Positions 44,529 to 56,800 of a stretch of 64,000 bases of DNA are shown piece after piece. Origin of the DNA: Amorphophallus konjac (lineage: Eukaryota > Streptophyta > Magnoliopsida > Alismatales > Araceae); the NCBI GenBank assembly GCA_022559845.1, contig CM040126.1, positions 127,076,886-127,140,885 of the forward strand. The letters run 5' to 3'. The notes under the pieces are model-generated. The model saw nothing but the letters and a program-made list of their open reading frames with translations. It was not told where the DNA came from and did not search any database. The first letter of the stretch is position 1. Every line of letters begins with the position of its first letter. The translations under genes were made by a program, and so were the position numbers.

Positions 44529-44546
44529 TGGTGATCACGGTGGGAC
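44529..44546 (+). other. Element E primer-binding site (probable)
   Basis: TGGTGATCACGGTGGGAC, 10 bases after the inferred LTR end. It begins with TGG and shares the CGGTGGGAC half with the primer site of G, supporting a Tat-side relationship. Confidence 0.55.
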
Positions 44547-46052
44547 ACCTAGTGCCTATCGTGTTAGTGGCTTGCTGACCCCCCCTTGCTTTGTTAGTTC
44601 TGTGTTTTGGGAGTTATTTCAGGTTTTCTACTGGCCTCTGCTCCTGGATGTTGCGCGGTTAGTACAGAGCCGTTCCAGGTCTTGGGTGGCTATCAAGTCA
44701 CTGTCCTTCTCTTCGACAGGGTCTTGATTCCTACGACTCTGCTGCTATAGACGGTCTGGCTTAGAGCGTTCACGTTTTTGTGCGGTTATCCTTCGGCCAT
44801 CTATCTTCTTGGCTCAGGTACGCCTCTACCTTTATATTGTTGGCCGGATTACTGTAACGCGGTTGCTTCAGGTCCGTTCTAGTGCTTATGCGGCAGTCAA
44901 CAAACCGCCCATCCTGGTACGCTTCTGATTTCTATCTCTTTCATTCTATAATTTTCTGATTCTCTTGTTATGTTGTCGTTACTCCCTGGATCATACGGTC
45001 CACCCCAGACCGTCTATCTTGTTGTGCGGTTCCCTACAGACCGTCCTTCTGATGCCATAGTGCACCCGAGGTATATCTATATTGTCTGTGTTCTCCTTGG
45101 TGCCATTTACTGATCTTCCCCGGTTACATGTTGTTGCTACCTATTTGCTCTCATCCTCGCGTGTTTATTTTGGTCGTTGGTTGCTAGTTTCTAGGCTAGA
45201 TCTTGCATGCACTCCGGTGCACATAGGACTCATGCATTTCATCCATATTTAGTTACGTTCCTACCGAGGTAGGGTTTCCTCTCGTCTCCATATTCCTTGG
45301 AGCCGACTAGGGGGCCTTGCCAAGGACCTCCGTAAGCCCCCGTGAGCCGTGGATTCCCACACGGACGTCGGGCAAGTTGTACCATACCACTTCCCAGTCT
45401 AGGGTCTGCATTCGTGCAAGAGAGAGCCCTTTAGAGTCTGCCAGTCCTCCATTCTCACCCTATTCAGGTACCTTGTGGTTGAGTGAACTCACATTTTTAA
45501 TTAATCCACTAAGGTCCTAAAAGAGAACTTATAAAAATCTTCGCGCATCATTTGGAATTTGTTTGGGTAACTGGTTGACTCTTTTCTCATCTCTCTCCTC
45601 CATTGTATGTTGCACAGTGTCATCATTTGCATCTTTTTGATAGATTAGGCTCATTAGGTATAGTTCATCTTTGTATGTCTCCATTTAGCTGCATTTGTCT
45701 TAGGTTCATACCCCTCCTTGTATTCATTTGAAATTCACTGTATAGAGTCTCCATTCTCCCCATGGAGCACTTCTCCCCTGTACCTTATTCCTATACTTCT
45801 CCATCTTCTTAACCCCGTGTGGATTCCTCTTCCCATGAGGGCCCGTCTCCTTATTCCACCATTGGACCCTATTCTTTAAACGGGCCTTCTTATCTCGCCC
45901 GTGCTGCTGCTAGTCCAATCCATCTTCATTCCCACATACATGATTCTTCCAGGCCCATGCATTCCTCCATTCCTGGAATGGGTTTTCCTTCTTCTCAGGC
46001 CGGATCCCTTATCCAGCCCATCATCATTATCCTAGTTTAAATTCACCATCTC
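44547..46052 (+). other. Element E leader region
   Basis: About 1.5 kb with no supported gene. CGGT...ACCG paired modules like those in the LTR continue to about 45060 (for example ACGGTCCACCCCAGACCGT at 44995-45013). Stretches of T plus CAGG resemble splice acceptors; long, spliced leaders are known in Ogre elements, but no intron can be proven here. A short frame at 45819-46040 may contribute to the gag N-terminus. Confidence 0.5.
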
Positions 46053-47284
46053 TTGCTCAGGCTGGCCCATACCCTTCTCGGAATCTTCCTACCGAGGAGA
46101 TGTTCGCTCGGGCCCAACGCCAGCTTGATGAATTGTAACGCCGAATCAGTCCGCAAACTTCTTCGGATATCCCGCTTGCCTTTCGAGGTCTTCAACTCCC
46201 ACCGTGCTCACAAATTCCTGCATATCGCCACTATGGTGGGATTGGTGACCCTTACGTACATTTGAAGGATTTCTTTTATGAGTCGGCCCAGTTCCAGCTT
46301 GATCAACGCTTGATGGCCTATTTATTTGGCCTATCTTTAGAGGGCTCGGCCAAGGATTGGTTCTTCACACTGTCGCCAGAGCAGATGATAAATTTTCAAG
46401 CTGTCCAAGCAAGGTTTATTCAGCAATATCAGGACCAGGTTGGGCCCATATATTCTTTGGTTGATCTAGCCCAAGAGAAGATGAAGCCCGGCGAGGAATT
46501 CTCCACGTTTGCCGACCGCTGGCATCGCCTAGCCGCGCAAGTCTCGGGGCATATTCCAGAGGGCGAGCAGATCAAGATGGTTATTTCTAACGTAACGCCC
46601 GAGCTCAAATGTATCTTATCTCTGAACGATATCACATCCTGGCAACAGCTTTACAATCGAGCCCGCTTCGTTAGCCAACAACTCCTAGTTTCCTTTGACC
46701 ATGAGCCTTCTCCACCGTCACCTTCTACATACACTTTCCCTCCGCCCTCTACCGCAAGTCAGCTCTCCGCTACATATCCCTCCATGAGTCGGCCTTCCGC
46801 TCCCTCACACCCCCATACCTCCATGTGCTCCACCTTACATCCCTCCATGAGTCAGCCCTCCGCTATTTTATTTCACCACACCTCTCTACTTCCGGTCAAG
46901 GAAACACTACACCCGGAGCGGGTAGATGCCGTCCATTACATTCTCACTCCCTCCATGCCTCCACGTCATTTTAGCCCTCCGCCTTCACCTACGCAATTCC
47001 CCTTACCCACGCAACCTCTGCTACCATCCCCATTACCTTTTCATACCCCTCGACATCCACCTTGCCCGAAGCAGGTTTCTCATTCTTCGTTGCCGGAATC
47101 TCTTACAGATGTTTTCAGGGCTTTGATGGCAACCCATGCGTTGCAGCTCCCTCTGGTTATGCCTTGCCGACCTGCGGTCGGATGTTTGCTCCAGTTCTGT
47201 GAATTCCATTGTCAACAGGGGCATTTGATTGAGGACTGCCCCGAGTTCCGGAACTTGTTCACAACTTGGAAGACAAGAAGATGA
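46053..47284 (+). pseudogene. gag: Element E gag
   Basis: The gag frame is open from about 46030 except for one TAA at 46136. Landmarks: GIGDPYVHLKDFF, the AKDWFFTLSPEQMINF block, FIQQYQDQVG, and FADRWHRLAAQVSG, typical of the Ogre/Tat gag core. A Pro/Ser-rich stretch follows (about residues 150-300 of the 46262 frame), then CEFHCQQGHLIEDCPEFR, a zinc-binding motif close to that of Ogre gag. The frame ends at 47284 after a one-base slip; the neighbouring frame continues the usual post-zinc sequence (DKKMIYWAVIRRVISDLNS). Gag is retained though pol is absent. Confidence 0.78.
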
Positions 47285-47349
47285 TTTATTGGGCTGTCAT
47301 ACGTCGAGTTATTTCAGATCTCAATAGCAAGCAGCAATAGCAGCAAGCC

Positions 47350-48189
47350 GTGCCGCCTAGGCAACTGTCTCCACGTCACGACCAGGGGCACCCTAGTGTT
47401 TCTTCAGTTGATAAGGTACCTACTCCGTTACCCACTTCTTCCTCTATCCCATCTCCTCCACCACCTTTGCCCACTTCAGCCTCCGCTCGGGCAACTTCTC
47501 CTTCACCCTCTGTTTCCACAACCACTCCTGTCCCCACCATCTCTCGACGTGTTGTAAAGATACGCCGAAGAGCGCCACCACCCACCACTTCCTTCACTAC
47601 GCCACTACCTTCCTCTCCTCCTTCTTCCCCATCCCTACCTTCACCTCCTTCCTCTTTGCCTTCACCATCTCCATCAACCACATCACCCCCTTTGCCACCA
47701 CCTTCTCCACCCCCATCTTCGCCGCCTCCATTGGCCACGTCTCCATCATCGCCTTCTCCATTATCCCCATTGCCGTCACCACCACCGTTTTCATCACCTC
47801 CTCTCACAACGATCCATGTTCCGTCACCTTCACAACCATCTCCGCTACCGATGCCGCTCCCTTCACCATCATCGTCCGAGCCTGGGCAAGCTACCCCTAT
47901 GCCCACACCCCCGCCATTGCCTTCATCTCCACCTATGCCACCATCTTCACCTTTTCCCTCTCCTACACCTCTACCCTCTAAACCTTTACCCCCACCAGAG
48001 CCTATCATCGCTGTTATCTCTCCACTAATAGCATTACCTCACCCACACTTTCCAAGCCCTTTACCTCCGCTTCCCCATCTCCTTCTAACCTCCCTCTTCC
48101 ACTTCCCACTTCGCGGAGCAGGTACCCGCTACCTTTGGTGCCCCTCGGGTCTAGTACCCAGGGAGATAAAGAGCCGAGCCAGGCTTTGA
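47350..48189 (+). CDS. Element E proline-rich ORF
   Basis: A 279-codon frame; residues about 20-260 are dominated by Pro and Ser (PPPSPPPSSPPP-type runs). It is probably the disordered continuation of gag, joined by a frameshift near 47240 and continuing into the next ORF by another near 48120. No catalytic motif. A reverse-strand open frame over the same bases is a composition artefact. It may serve as a spacer; function unknown. Confidence 0.45.
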   Translation: MPPRQLSPRHDQGHPSVSSVDKVPTPLPTSSSIPSPPPPLPTSASARATSPSPSVSTTTPVPTISRRVVKIRRRAPPPTTSFTTPLPSSPPSSPSLPSPPSSLPSPSPSTTSPPLPPPSPPPSSPPPLATSPSSPSPLSPLPSPPPFSSPPLTTIHVPSPSQPSPLPMPLPSPSSSEPGQATPMPTPPPLPSSPPMPPSSPFPSPTPLPSKPLPPPEPIIAVISPLIALPHPHFPSPLPPLPHLLLTSLFHFPLRGAGTRYLWCPSGLVPREIKSRARL

Positions 48190-48740
48190 TTATGCATTAC
48201 AAGCTTCAAGATTTCATTTGCCGCATGCCGGTCCAAGTCCTGGTTCCATGCTATTCTAGGGATAATGAGCCCACACTTGCTATGCAGACGGCTGCTGAGA
48301 AGAGTTCCTTAGCACTGGTGCCAATTTCTTCAAAAGCGAGGCCAGTGGCAATCTCTTTGCTCGCCGGCGAATTCACGATTGATGTTGTTATCACCTCTCG
48401 CTTGATGGCTATTCAGTGCACTGGCCCAGAAGAGTGTTTCGCCCGGATGGTGCTAACCCACACGGCCACCAGAAATCTAATGAATCTAGCATTCAAAGGG
48501 CAATTGGCCGTGTCCTCGAGATTGACCAGGGGCATTCTACATTGTCTATCTCATCTCCCTCGGTTTATTGGTGAGGCAGCCACGTCAACGCCGCGCATCA
48601 CCCTCCCTCAGTTCCGTCCTGCTCTTCTAATACGGGAGTTATGCTTCAAGTCCGATTGCCGAGTGGAGTTGCTGAATCTTATGTTTCTAGTGCCGAATGA
48701 CAAAACTCCACTGTTTCCTGATGCTCATCCCAAGGAGTAA
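48135..48740 (+). CDS. Element E unknown C-terminal ORF
   Basis: 201 codons overlapping the proline-rich ORF by 55 bases in another frame. Mixed composition with hydrophobic blocks (VQVLVPCY, VAISLLAGEFTIDVVITSRLMA, LLIRELCFKSDC) looks like a folded domain. The first half has a faint protease-fold flavour but no D-T/S-G, so I do not assign it. Retained after loss of pol, which makes it worth a profile search. Confidence 0.45.
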   Translation: MVPLGSSTQGDKEPSQALIMHYKLQDFICRMPVQVLVPCYSRDNEPTLAMQTAAEKSSLALVPISSKARPVAISLLAGEFTIDVVITSRLMAIQCTGPEECFARMVLTHTATRNLMNLAFKGQLAVSSRLTRGILHCLSHLPRFIGEAATSTPRITLPQFRPALLIRELCFKSDCRVELLNLMFLVPNDKTPLFPDAHPKE

Positions 48741-49197
48741 ACTATTCTGGAATGCCCTTCTGAGGTCAGCACCGCGCAGCTAGGGGCAACCGTCTCGATG
48801 AAGCTACATGTTCATCATCGGGCCAGGCCGTCTGTTAGATGGCCCGTTACTTGAGAAAGTATTGCATGACAAGACGCCCGAAGGCCCCAGTCTGCACCGA
48901 GCGGAGTTGTTTCGAGAAGATTTCTGCTAAGAAGAGGTGACGGCATAAGTTCAAGGGCCGTCAGTTGCGCAATTGGGGGTCCACTTCCTCCTCTCCTTCT
49001 TCGTCCATTCATCTTTTCTGTTGCTCAGTTCTTATCCTTGGGTGGTGTACCTTCCACCACCTGACTATGTTTCCACCATCTTCTCCTATCCTTACCATCC
49101 TAGGCATCGGCCTATGTCTTCCTCTTCCCCTGAGCCAGGGTCATCTTCTAGTTTTTCTCCCCGGGTACGCCCAGATTTCGCTTCTCATCCTTTCCCC

Positions 49198-49342
49198 CCA
49201 ACCTTGTCGGGTGGTTTTTCTGATCCTTCCCCGACTTTGTCGGGTGATTTTCATTCCTTTTTTCTGACCTTGTCGGTTGTTCATGCATTTTCTTCCCCGC
49301 CTTTGGCGGGTGATCGCTACTCTTCTTCTCCGACCACGTCGG
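49198..49342 (+). repeat. Five ~33-bp units each with a CCGAC...GTCGG hairpin
   Basis: Hairpins at 49198-49211, 49230-49244 (CCCGACTTTGTCGGG), 49265-49276, 49296-49310 (CCCGCCTTTGGCGGG) and 49330-49342 (CCGACCACGTCGG), separated by TGAT plus T/C-rich spacers. Compensatory changes keep the stems (GAC/GTC versus GCC/GGC). Confidence 0.75.
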
Positions 49343-50640
49343 ATGATCATTCTCCTTATTCTTTATCTTCACAGCTATCTTTTCATCACCTTTCTGTTCT
49401 TTCCTTCTCACCCTTTCAGAGTTCTTACCCTTTTTCTTGCTATTTTTGAGGCTTTAGTCCGCCTTGATCTCAGTTAATCTCTGTTCATTCTGTATTTGGT
49501 TCCTTATTATCAGGGCCTCTATGCCTTAACGAGGGAGTTCTAGCCCTCATCTTTCTTCCTTTTATTTCTTCTTCGTCCAGTTTGATGTCTGCCTCTCCTC
49601 CATGTCAAGGAATATCTACACATTGCTATCCTTTTCACCCTTTTATCCTGGCAAGCAAGGAATATAAAGCTCGTGCTGATCAAAAGCTCGATGATCTTGT
49701 TTGCTTCAGGATTCCAGTTTCCGCGCCATGCATTTACAAAGGTATCATTATTTTGTGCAAGAAAATGTTATCATCGCTATTATCTCTCTTACACCTGCAC
49801 ATGCTTATAACGTTGGTTCTTCAACATGGTTGAGTGGCTTTAGTTGAATTTGCTTAATTAGTCAAATAAAATGAGTAGCTTCTGCAGCATCTTAGGCTGG
49901 TGATAGCTCCGCGCTGGGAGTCTAGTTTCTTTCCCCGATCGTTGAGGGTGACCTTTTAGCATGGGTTTTTCACACACAACACGGCGAGCCATAGCCGATC
50001 TCTCTAAGGCACATCGTTGCTGCTTTGGCCATACTTTGGGTATGCACAAAGGACTTTTCTTTTCTCTGCTCAGCCAAGTGCAGGGGCAAGAGATTGATAG
50101 ATAAGATGACTAACCTAGGCGCTCCCTAATACGAGAGATGTCTCAAATAGGGGCAGTCTTGACCCTCAAAAGTGAGCTTTCATGCTATATCTGGCCAATA
50201 AGGGCTGCCAAAATGAGAAAATGAATCAATATGCAAAATTATGAATCAAAGGCATGGCAAGAGTGGCAGTACAGTTCCCCGCGGGACATCATGAGCCCGG
50301 TCGCATGCGCGCCTGATAAATATGGGTCTCAAAATCAAAGACACAAAGCCCCGGCACAATAGACTATCTCTTTGAGGGGTAGTGCCCTGGAAGGAATTCG
50401 AGCCTTGATATCTCCCATCATGCATGAAGTTTGTCTCCAATTTTTCTTCTATTTCCTCCCTCTTAGGCTGGGTTGTATCCCGGGTATGACCTTAGTAGGG
50501 GCACCGTTCTTTAGAAGCGGTTGATTGTGGTAAGCCACCCTCACATGCACGTCCTGCTTAAGGGAAGCCTTTAATGAGAAGGGAGGGACGGCGATCCCTA
50601 GCCAGTAGTTCGAGCCTGTCTTTGGGTGCCGCGGATTGCT

Positions 50641-50790
50641 ATTTCAAAAATCCAAAAAAAATGAGAAAGTGTCAAAAATCCAAAAAAATGATGAAATACT
50701 ATTCAAATCCAAAAAATTAAATATTTTTAAAATCCAAAAAATCAAGAAAATTGAAAAATCTAAAAATATTTATCTTTTATATTGTATTTT
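50641..50790 (+). repeat. A-rich simple repeat (AAATCCAAAAAA type)
   Basis: Repeated TCCAAAAAA units with interspersed AAAAAT; low complexity, no gene. Confidence 0.8.
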
Positions 50791-52310
50791 AAGAACGGAT
50801 ACGTAACCTGTTTGCTACGTGTGCATGTTGCAGGTACTCAGGCATTCCTTGCTATATCTTTTTGCTCTGCCTCCTATCCACATCTTTGATCTGTTCTTCC
50901 CTTCTTCAATCCACTCTTTCGATCTGTTCTGAAGTTTGTGTCCTTCTCAGCTTTTATTTGCAATCATCATATCTTTATGAGAGGGTTTTGCCTCACGATT
51001 ATGAACCTGGCGGTTCTGCTTCATTCTGATCTCGAGTTTCGATTGAAGAGTGTATTCGTTTATGTCTTTTGTCCCGCCGTGTCCTTGTCTCGTGACCATG
51101 TCCCACCGTGTTGTCCCACGCTTGTTGTTTTGTTCCTCACCACATGTTGTTAGTTATCTTGCACATGTTGATAGTCGTCCCTCCATGTTCCATGTGTTGT
51201 CCCGACCATGTGATCTGTCATGTTCTTATCTCAACCATGTGTTGTCCCGCCGCATGTTGTCTTGTTACTCCATGTTCATGCATGCGTATTGTCTGTTTAT
51301 GCCTTTTCTTATGTGCTTGTTCATCTTGCTGTGTTGTTTACATTCGTCATGTTATGTCATGTTGTTTGTTGTTATGTTAATCGCTATGCTTATCTTGTTT
51401 GTTTTATTAATGAAAATCCATAAATAAAAAATCAGAAAAAAGAAAATCTAAACTTTCACTCGCCGTTCCACCTGCACAGGTAAGTCAGGTATGGCCTTCT
51501 GTCTCTACACCCTTATTACATTACTATATGGTACTATACTATATTATCTCGAGAACCAGTTGGTTATCTACGTGTTCCAGGATCTGATGTTCCCCTTTAA
51601 CAAAAATGATGTTGATCCAGGTTCACGTGTTTAATCTTCGGATAGGCCGTTACGTTGGGATGTCATGGGGAGGATGGTTCTATCCTGCACGCCGTGGTTA
51701 CGGAGTGTCTTGACTCTGATTTTCCCAGCTTAGCAATATTATTCTCGAGTATTTTATATTTTAATATTTCTTTGCATTCGTTTTAACGATTTCTTTTATT
51801 TTTTAGCCCAGCATGCATCATACGCATCCTTTTTGAGCTTTCATGACCCATGGTTTGCTCGAAGAATGTCCTGTCAGTGATGGTTAACTATGCGTTCAGT
51901 GTTTGAGTAAGAGGAACTAATTCCACTCTGAGTTGGAAGGTTCTCTTTGGTCGATTCGCTTGGTTTGGTTGATTAAGAGGTCCCCGTCTGGAGCTTTAGC
52001 CTGTTTTGTTTACTTTTGCTGCCTGCTTTTGGCCTCCTCATTGGACCGCGGGATTGTGTCCCCCATGAGGTTGGTCTTGTCGATTTATTTCATTTAGTTT
52101 AGTTCCTCCAGACTGGTGTCGCTTTTGGTTTTATCATTCCTTGCGTTTGGTTCAGAGTTTTCTGGAAAATTCTCATCGCTTGTTGGTAAAAACGGGTGTC
52201 GTTTTACCTTAACGCCCGCTTTTCAATCTACTCTGCTGCATCTCCGCCTCATCTCCATGTTCCATGTCACTTCCGCTTCACCTCCGCTCGCTCCCCTGCA
52301 AAGAGGACGT

Positions 52311-52324
52311 TAAGGAGGGGCATC
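52311..52324 (+). other. Element E polypurine tract
   Basis: TAAGGAGGGGCATC directly before the 3' LTR start TGTTGACACCC. Confidence 0.7.
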
Positions 52325-53832
52325 TGTTGACACCCATTTTATGCCGATAAGTTGAGTCATTCCTCTTACTCCCATTTGTTGATACCTCGAGTTGTCCATC
52401 ACCTGTGGGGGCTATTTTCAGGCATGTTTTGGGCCATTTTTATGGGTTGCTTCCCTCCTTGGTTAGGTCCAAGTTGATTCAAGGCTTAACGGGCCTTGGT
52501 TTTGGTTGATTGGGCTTTTCTATAAGTTTCAAGCGCCCATGTGCATGTACGGTTCATCCCGGGCCGCTCAATCCATGTGCGGTTGACTGTGGACCGTCCA
52601 TCTATTTTGGTTAATTTTTTGAATTTCCGCCGACAAGCATTTATGCAATCCTATTCTGGCCGTTCAACTTGATGAACGAATGGATGGTAGCCGCTCATCT
52701 CTCAGAGTCCTGCGCTTGAGGGTTTTCTCAGATAATTATCCAATTAATCTATTTATCACCGACAATGCTAGAACGGTTTGTCCTTGGCCGCTCAACCTTT
52801 GAACGGTCTCATCTGAGCCGTTCATCTATGAGAGTCCAACGGCGAAGGCTTCGATCAGTTCAGTGGATAATTTGGATTATGTATGATTTATTTTGAATTT
52901 TCACCGACAGGGTTGGACGGCCAGGAGGTGACCGCACATCCAGTTGAACAGTCTATCGTAAGACCGTTCATCCATTCGATTCATGAATTTCAACAGATTT
53001 TTATCTCTTTATCCGTGGTTTTATCCCCAACTTCTCCCATCATTTTCTCCGCAGATAATCAACCATTTTAAGTGCCGTTTCGACTGGGTAAAAGATAATC
53101 TGTTTATCTATGATTTTCCTTTGATTAACTCGACCTGAAAATGCCTCTAAACCCTAATTTGAGCTAGGACTTTAGGTGCTCTATAAATAGACCCCGAAGG
53201 CCGGCTTGAAAAGAGGGGGAGATTTTGGTCGACGGCGAAGCCTACCGAATCTTGGAGCGACCTACGACCAAGGAGGGAGGCCTTCTACGTCCATACAGGC
53301 CTCTGGTCCAGGGAGTAACATTCATTTTGAGACTTTTCTTTCTATCTTTGATATTCCATCATTCCCTTTTGTGTTGCATGCATCCTTCTCCCTCGTTTTT
53401 CTTCACTACTTGCATTATCATTCACACATCCTCCCACGTTTTTGACGCCCCTGGGGGTTTAAAACTCCCCAGATATCCCCCACTCATTTAGTTATGATCA
53501 TTCATCTCCATTTTAGCATATACTACACTCTATAGTTCTAACTTGGGTTTTCTTTTTGTGTTTACACTCTTATTCGCAGGTCAGCAACTTACTAACACGA
53601 GGCCCATCCCCTCTGACCGGCCGGAGAGGGTGGAGGTTGGACCCCTTTGTGACTTCTGGCTTGATGGTCTTGTGCGGCTCTTCCAGGACCGTTCGATGGT
53701 ATGTGCGGTGCATCTTCGACCGTCCTTCAACTACTGCGGTTGTTTCTAAACCGTCCATCAGCCAGTAGTCCTACGTCCCGCGTCCCCTACAGCACTGAAG
53801 GACGGTCTATCGTGTGGCCATCCAACACCACA
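52325..53832 (+). repeat. Element E 3' LTR, portion up to the D insertion
   Basis: Aligns with 42755-44278 with a few percent mismatch and small indels (a 9-12-base gap near 52610). It is broken after ...CAACACCACA where D starts TGTAATACCCC; the 5' LTR reads CAACACCACAGGCGG there, the empty site. CCACA is the expected target duplication of D. Confidence 0.92.
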
Positions 53833-56800
53833 TGTAATACCCCAAATTTTTCTAGAAATTTAATTAGAAATTTATTTGAATTTAATTAGAAATTATTTGA
53901 ATTTATTTGAACTTATGGGAATTAATTTGAAATTAATTAGATTAATTCTTTACAAAATAGAATAACTCACATTTCGACTATTTTATAAAAATCCATAAAA
54001 ATCATATTCTTGTAGAATCAATTGCGTTTAATAATTTTGTCTTCTATGACGAAGCCTAATAAAATCATTAACTAGGCCGAATCAGTGGGATTAGTCAAAT
54101 TTTCACACTTACCTAACCAAATTAGTGCTCAATACTAACCACCACTTTAAAACATCAAATTCGAGCTCATTTCTCAACCAAATGACGTGATTCCAGGGGC
54201 AAATGAAAGGTATTATAGAGAGGATCATTTCCCCTCTCACAATGCCATGAAATTTTTAACTTATGGGGAGTATTTGGTCGCGCATGGGCTAGGTCAACAT
54301 TGGCGGCGGCGGTTCGAACACTCCACCTCAAGGGTCGATTTCTCCCTTCCTGGAAGGATCCAGAACATGTATAAGCTATTAAAAGAAATCCCTATGTGTC
54401 TATTTTTGTTTGGGAGTAGTGGTGGTCGCAGAGGATTCCGATCTAGAGAGATCTATCGCGTTTATTGGAGGAGTGTCCGAGTTCGTGGGTTTTTCTTTGG
54501 CCCTTAAGGTAGGTACCCTCCACCAAAATTTGTACATGAGTATACCATTTTTATCCTCTCGGAGAGCTCTTTCCATTGGTAGTAAAAGTCCCAAATTCTA
54601 TTAGGTGTGGAGGGAGATCTCGTGGAAATAGTGAAGGGCTGTCAAACGGGCGTTCTTCGTTCTAACTTCTAAATCTCTCTTCGATTGAGGTAGGTTATAA
54701 TAGACCAAACTCTAATTAACATATATGGTTGTAATCAGCAGCATGTTAGCTTTCATTTGGCGTAGAAAGCCCTAAATTATATGCATCATGTTTAGAGAAT
54801 TTCTGATTTGAGTAAGAGCATGTCTAGACGTGGTTTATGATGTATTCTTTTGAGTTAAATCATGATTTCGAGTTATTAATTTTGATCCCCATATAGCATG
54901 TCATATATGGTTGAGTAAGCTTTCTTTTGATATAGAAAGCCCAAATTTTTATAGACCATACTTAGAGAATTTCGTGTTTGATTAGAAGCATGTTAAGACT
55001 AGGTTTTTTAAGTGTTCTTCCTAGATAGGTTGTGATTTCGATTGGTTTTCCGGTAAATTTAGGGTTCTAAACCCTTGTATTATGACCCTAATATGTCCAT
55101 CAAGAACCTAGGGGCATGGGGTTAAGATCTCCGTCGAATTAGACCCCAATTGGATGAGATTTTTTCCATTTTACGGAAGTCACGTTCGCGTCTGCGAACG
55201 TAGGGGTCGACCCATACACCCCGGGGGTCGACCCATTGGGTCGACCCATACACAGACAGGAGTCTGTCCGTGCGAGGGTTGATCCAATGGGTCGACCCAC
55301 ACGCTGGCGGACACCTAGTTTTCCAGGGGTCGACCCAATGGGTCGACCCATACACCCTGGATTTCTAGGGGTCGACCCAATGGGTTGACCCATTTGCTGA
55401 CAGCCCCGATGGGCTTGTTTTAGGCCCGAGGATCGATCCAGACCGTGAGGGGATCGACCCATTCAAGCCTTTTCCAATTGAAAACCATATTTTGAGGAAC
55501 CAATGACCCATACATGCAACCCTGTGATCTCAAAATTAAGCCCGGTGTTCCTCAATCCAAAATTGAAGAAATGGTCCAAGGGTATAAACCATCCCGATTA
55601 CTATCTCCACTTCAACGCACACAAATGGTTAATTAGAAACCCATATAATAAAATGATAATTTTGAAAGTAAATTGCTATCTTGTATTGCTGTCTATTGTC
55701 ATTATTGGCTTGTTCTAGTATCTTGAGTTACCATTTTGTAATTAACTTATCTCTTGAATTGAGATTTATAATAATTCACGAATCAAGTTATTTTGAAATG
55801 GCTGTTAGGAAATCAATTAAAAGCCCTTATACCCCGGTAGAATAGACTAATAGCACACTAACAATCTATATGGCATTACGGCCATTAAACCTAAATTACT
55901 GTCCCTTAGTGCGATTCTACCCGGACACTCTATCCGGCAAGTTAGAATCCGCCATTTTGAGACCCGTATGACCCGGCTACGACCTGGAAATTGTGACCAA
56001 ATCGCTGAGTTATAAGTCACGGATCGACTTGGGCTAATCAGCACATGAGTAGCTCATAGTTGACCGCTTGTCTCCATGAACGGTCTAGTGTAGTCCGTAT
56101 AAGTATCGTAATTGTGTCTTAAGGTCACGTACTGCTTACTTACCTGAACGGCACTGTCAACCTTTTATTCTGGACCTCGTGGACTGAGATTTGGTCCAGT
56201 TCTTGTAATACGGCCAGTAGTAGCCGTATGTCCTGTCAAACGGCCCAGAAGTGACCGTATACCGAGTTTTTAAGTTAATGGATCCAAGGACAGGTTAGTC
56301 CTTTAAATCTTGAACTTCTGACAGAAATTCCTCTGATTAAATTGGCCATTTAACTTGACTGAATGTCTAGACAACGTGGGATCTTGGATCCAATAAATCA
56401 ATGCCAACGCATCATAAGGGCCCAGTCTGGTCTTGGGGAGAGCGCCCGAAAAAGTATTGAGCCCATGGGATGTTATAATGACATGGTGAGACATTGCACC
56501 GAGTGCATGACTAGTGTGACGTCTATGACATGAAAATCTCTTGTTACTCTTGTTACTTGATCGTGCTTGAAATGATGTTTAAATTACTTGCTTGTTGGCC
56601 AATTCTCTATTACTATCTCCTATTGTAAATTCTTGTACTTGTTATCTTGTTAATTCTTGTCATCATATATTTCTTGACCTTGCAAAATCTTTTATTACGT
56701 TGTTTCATTGTATCGTCATTTATTTCTTTTATTAGTATGGCATATGAAAATGTAATTAAATTGTTAATCACGTAAACTTGTCTGTTATTTCCTACTGAGC

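Larger units (their letters stand above)
48741..52310 (+). other. Element E 3' noncoding region
   Basis: 3.6 kb without a supported gene. Contains a 33-bp hairpin repeat (49198-49342), an A-rich simple repeat (50641-50790), and a CATGTTGTCCCACCG-rich stretch (about 51080-51280). Short ORFs are scattered and unsupported. Confidence 0.6.
42755..53832 (+). mobile_element. Element E: gag-only Ogre/Tat-like LTR retrotransposon, 3' LTR split by D
   Basis: 5' LTR 42755-44518, primer site, leader, gag with zinc motif, a very proline-rich ORF, an unknown ORF, 3.6 kb of noncoding DNA, polypurine tract, then 1508 bases of the 3' LTR before D interrupts it. No protease, RT, RNase H or integrase motif in any frame. 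Gag style and primer site point to the Ogre/Tat side of Ty3/gypsy. LTR copies differ by about 4-5 percent in the first 330 bases I compared, plus a small indel. Confidence 0.85.

Noticed and set aside
47376..48008. 210-codon minus-strand frame over the proline-rich ORF of E
   Set aside because: Mirror of the Pro/Ser codons read backwards (Gly/Asp/Glu-rich); a composition artefact.
54187..54507. 106-codon ORF in element D LTR, partly repeated near 62301-62549
   Set aside because: The two LTR copies have different frames because of an indel, so no coding constraint is evident.
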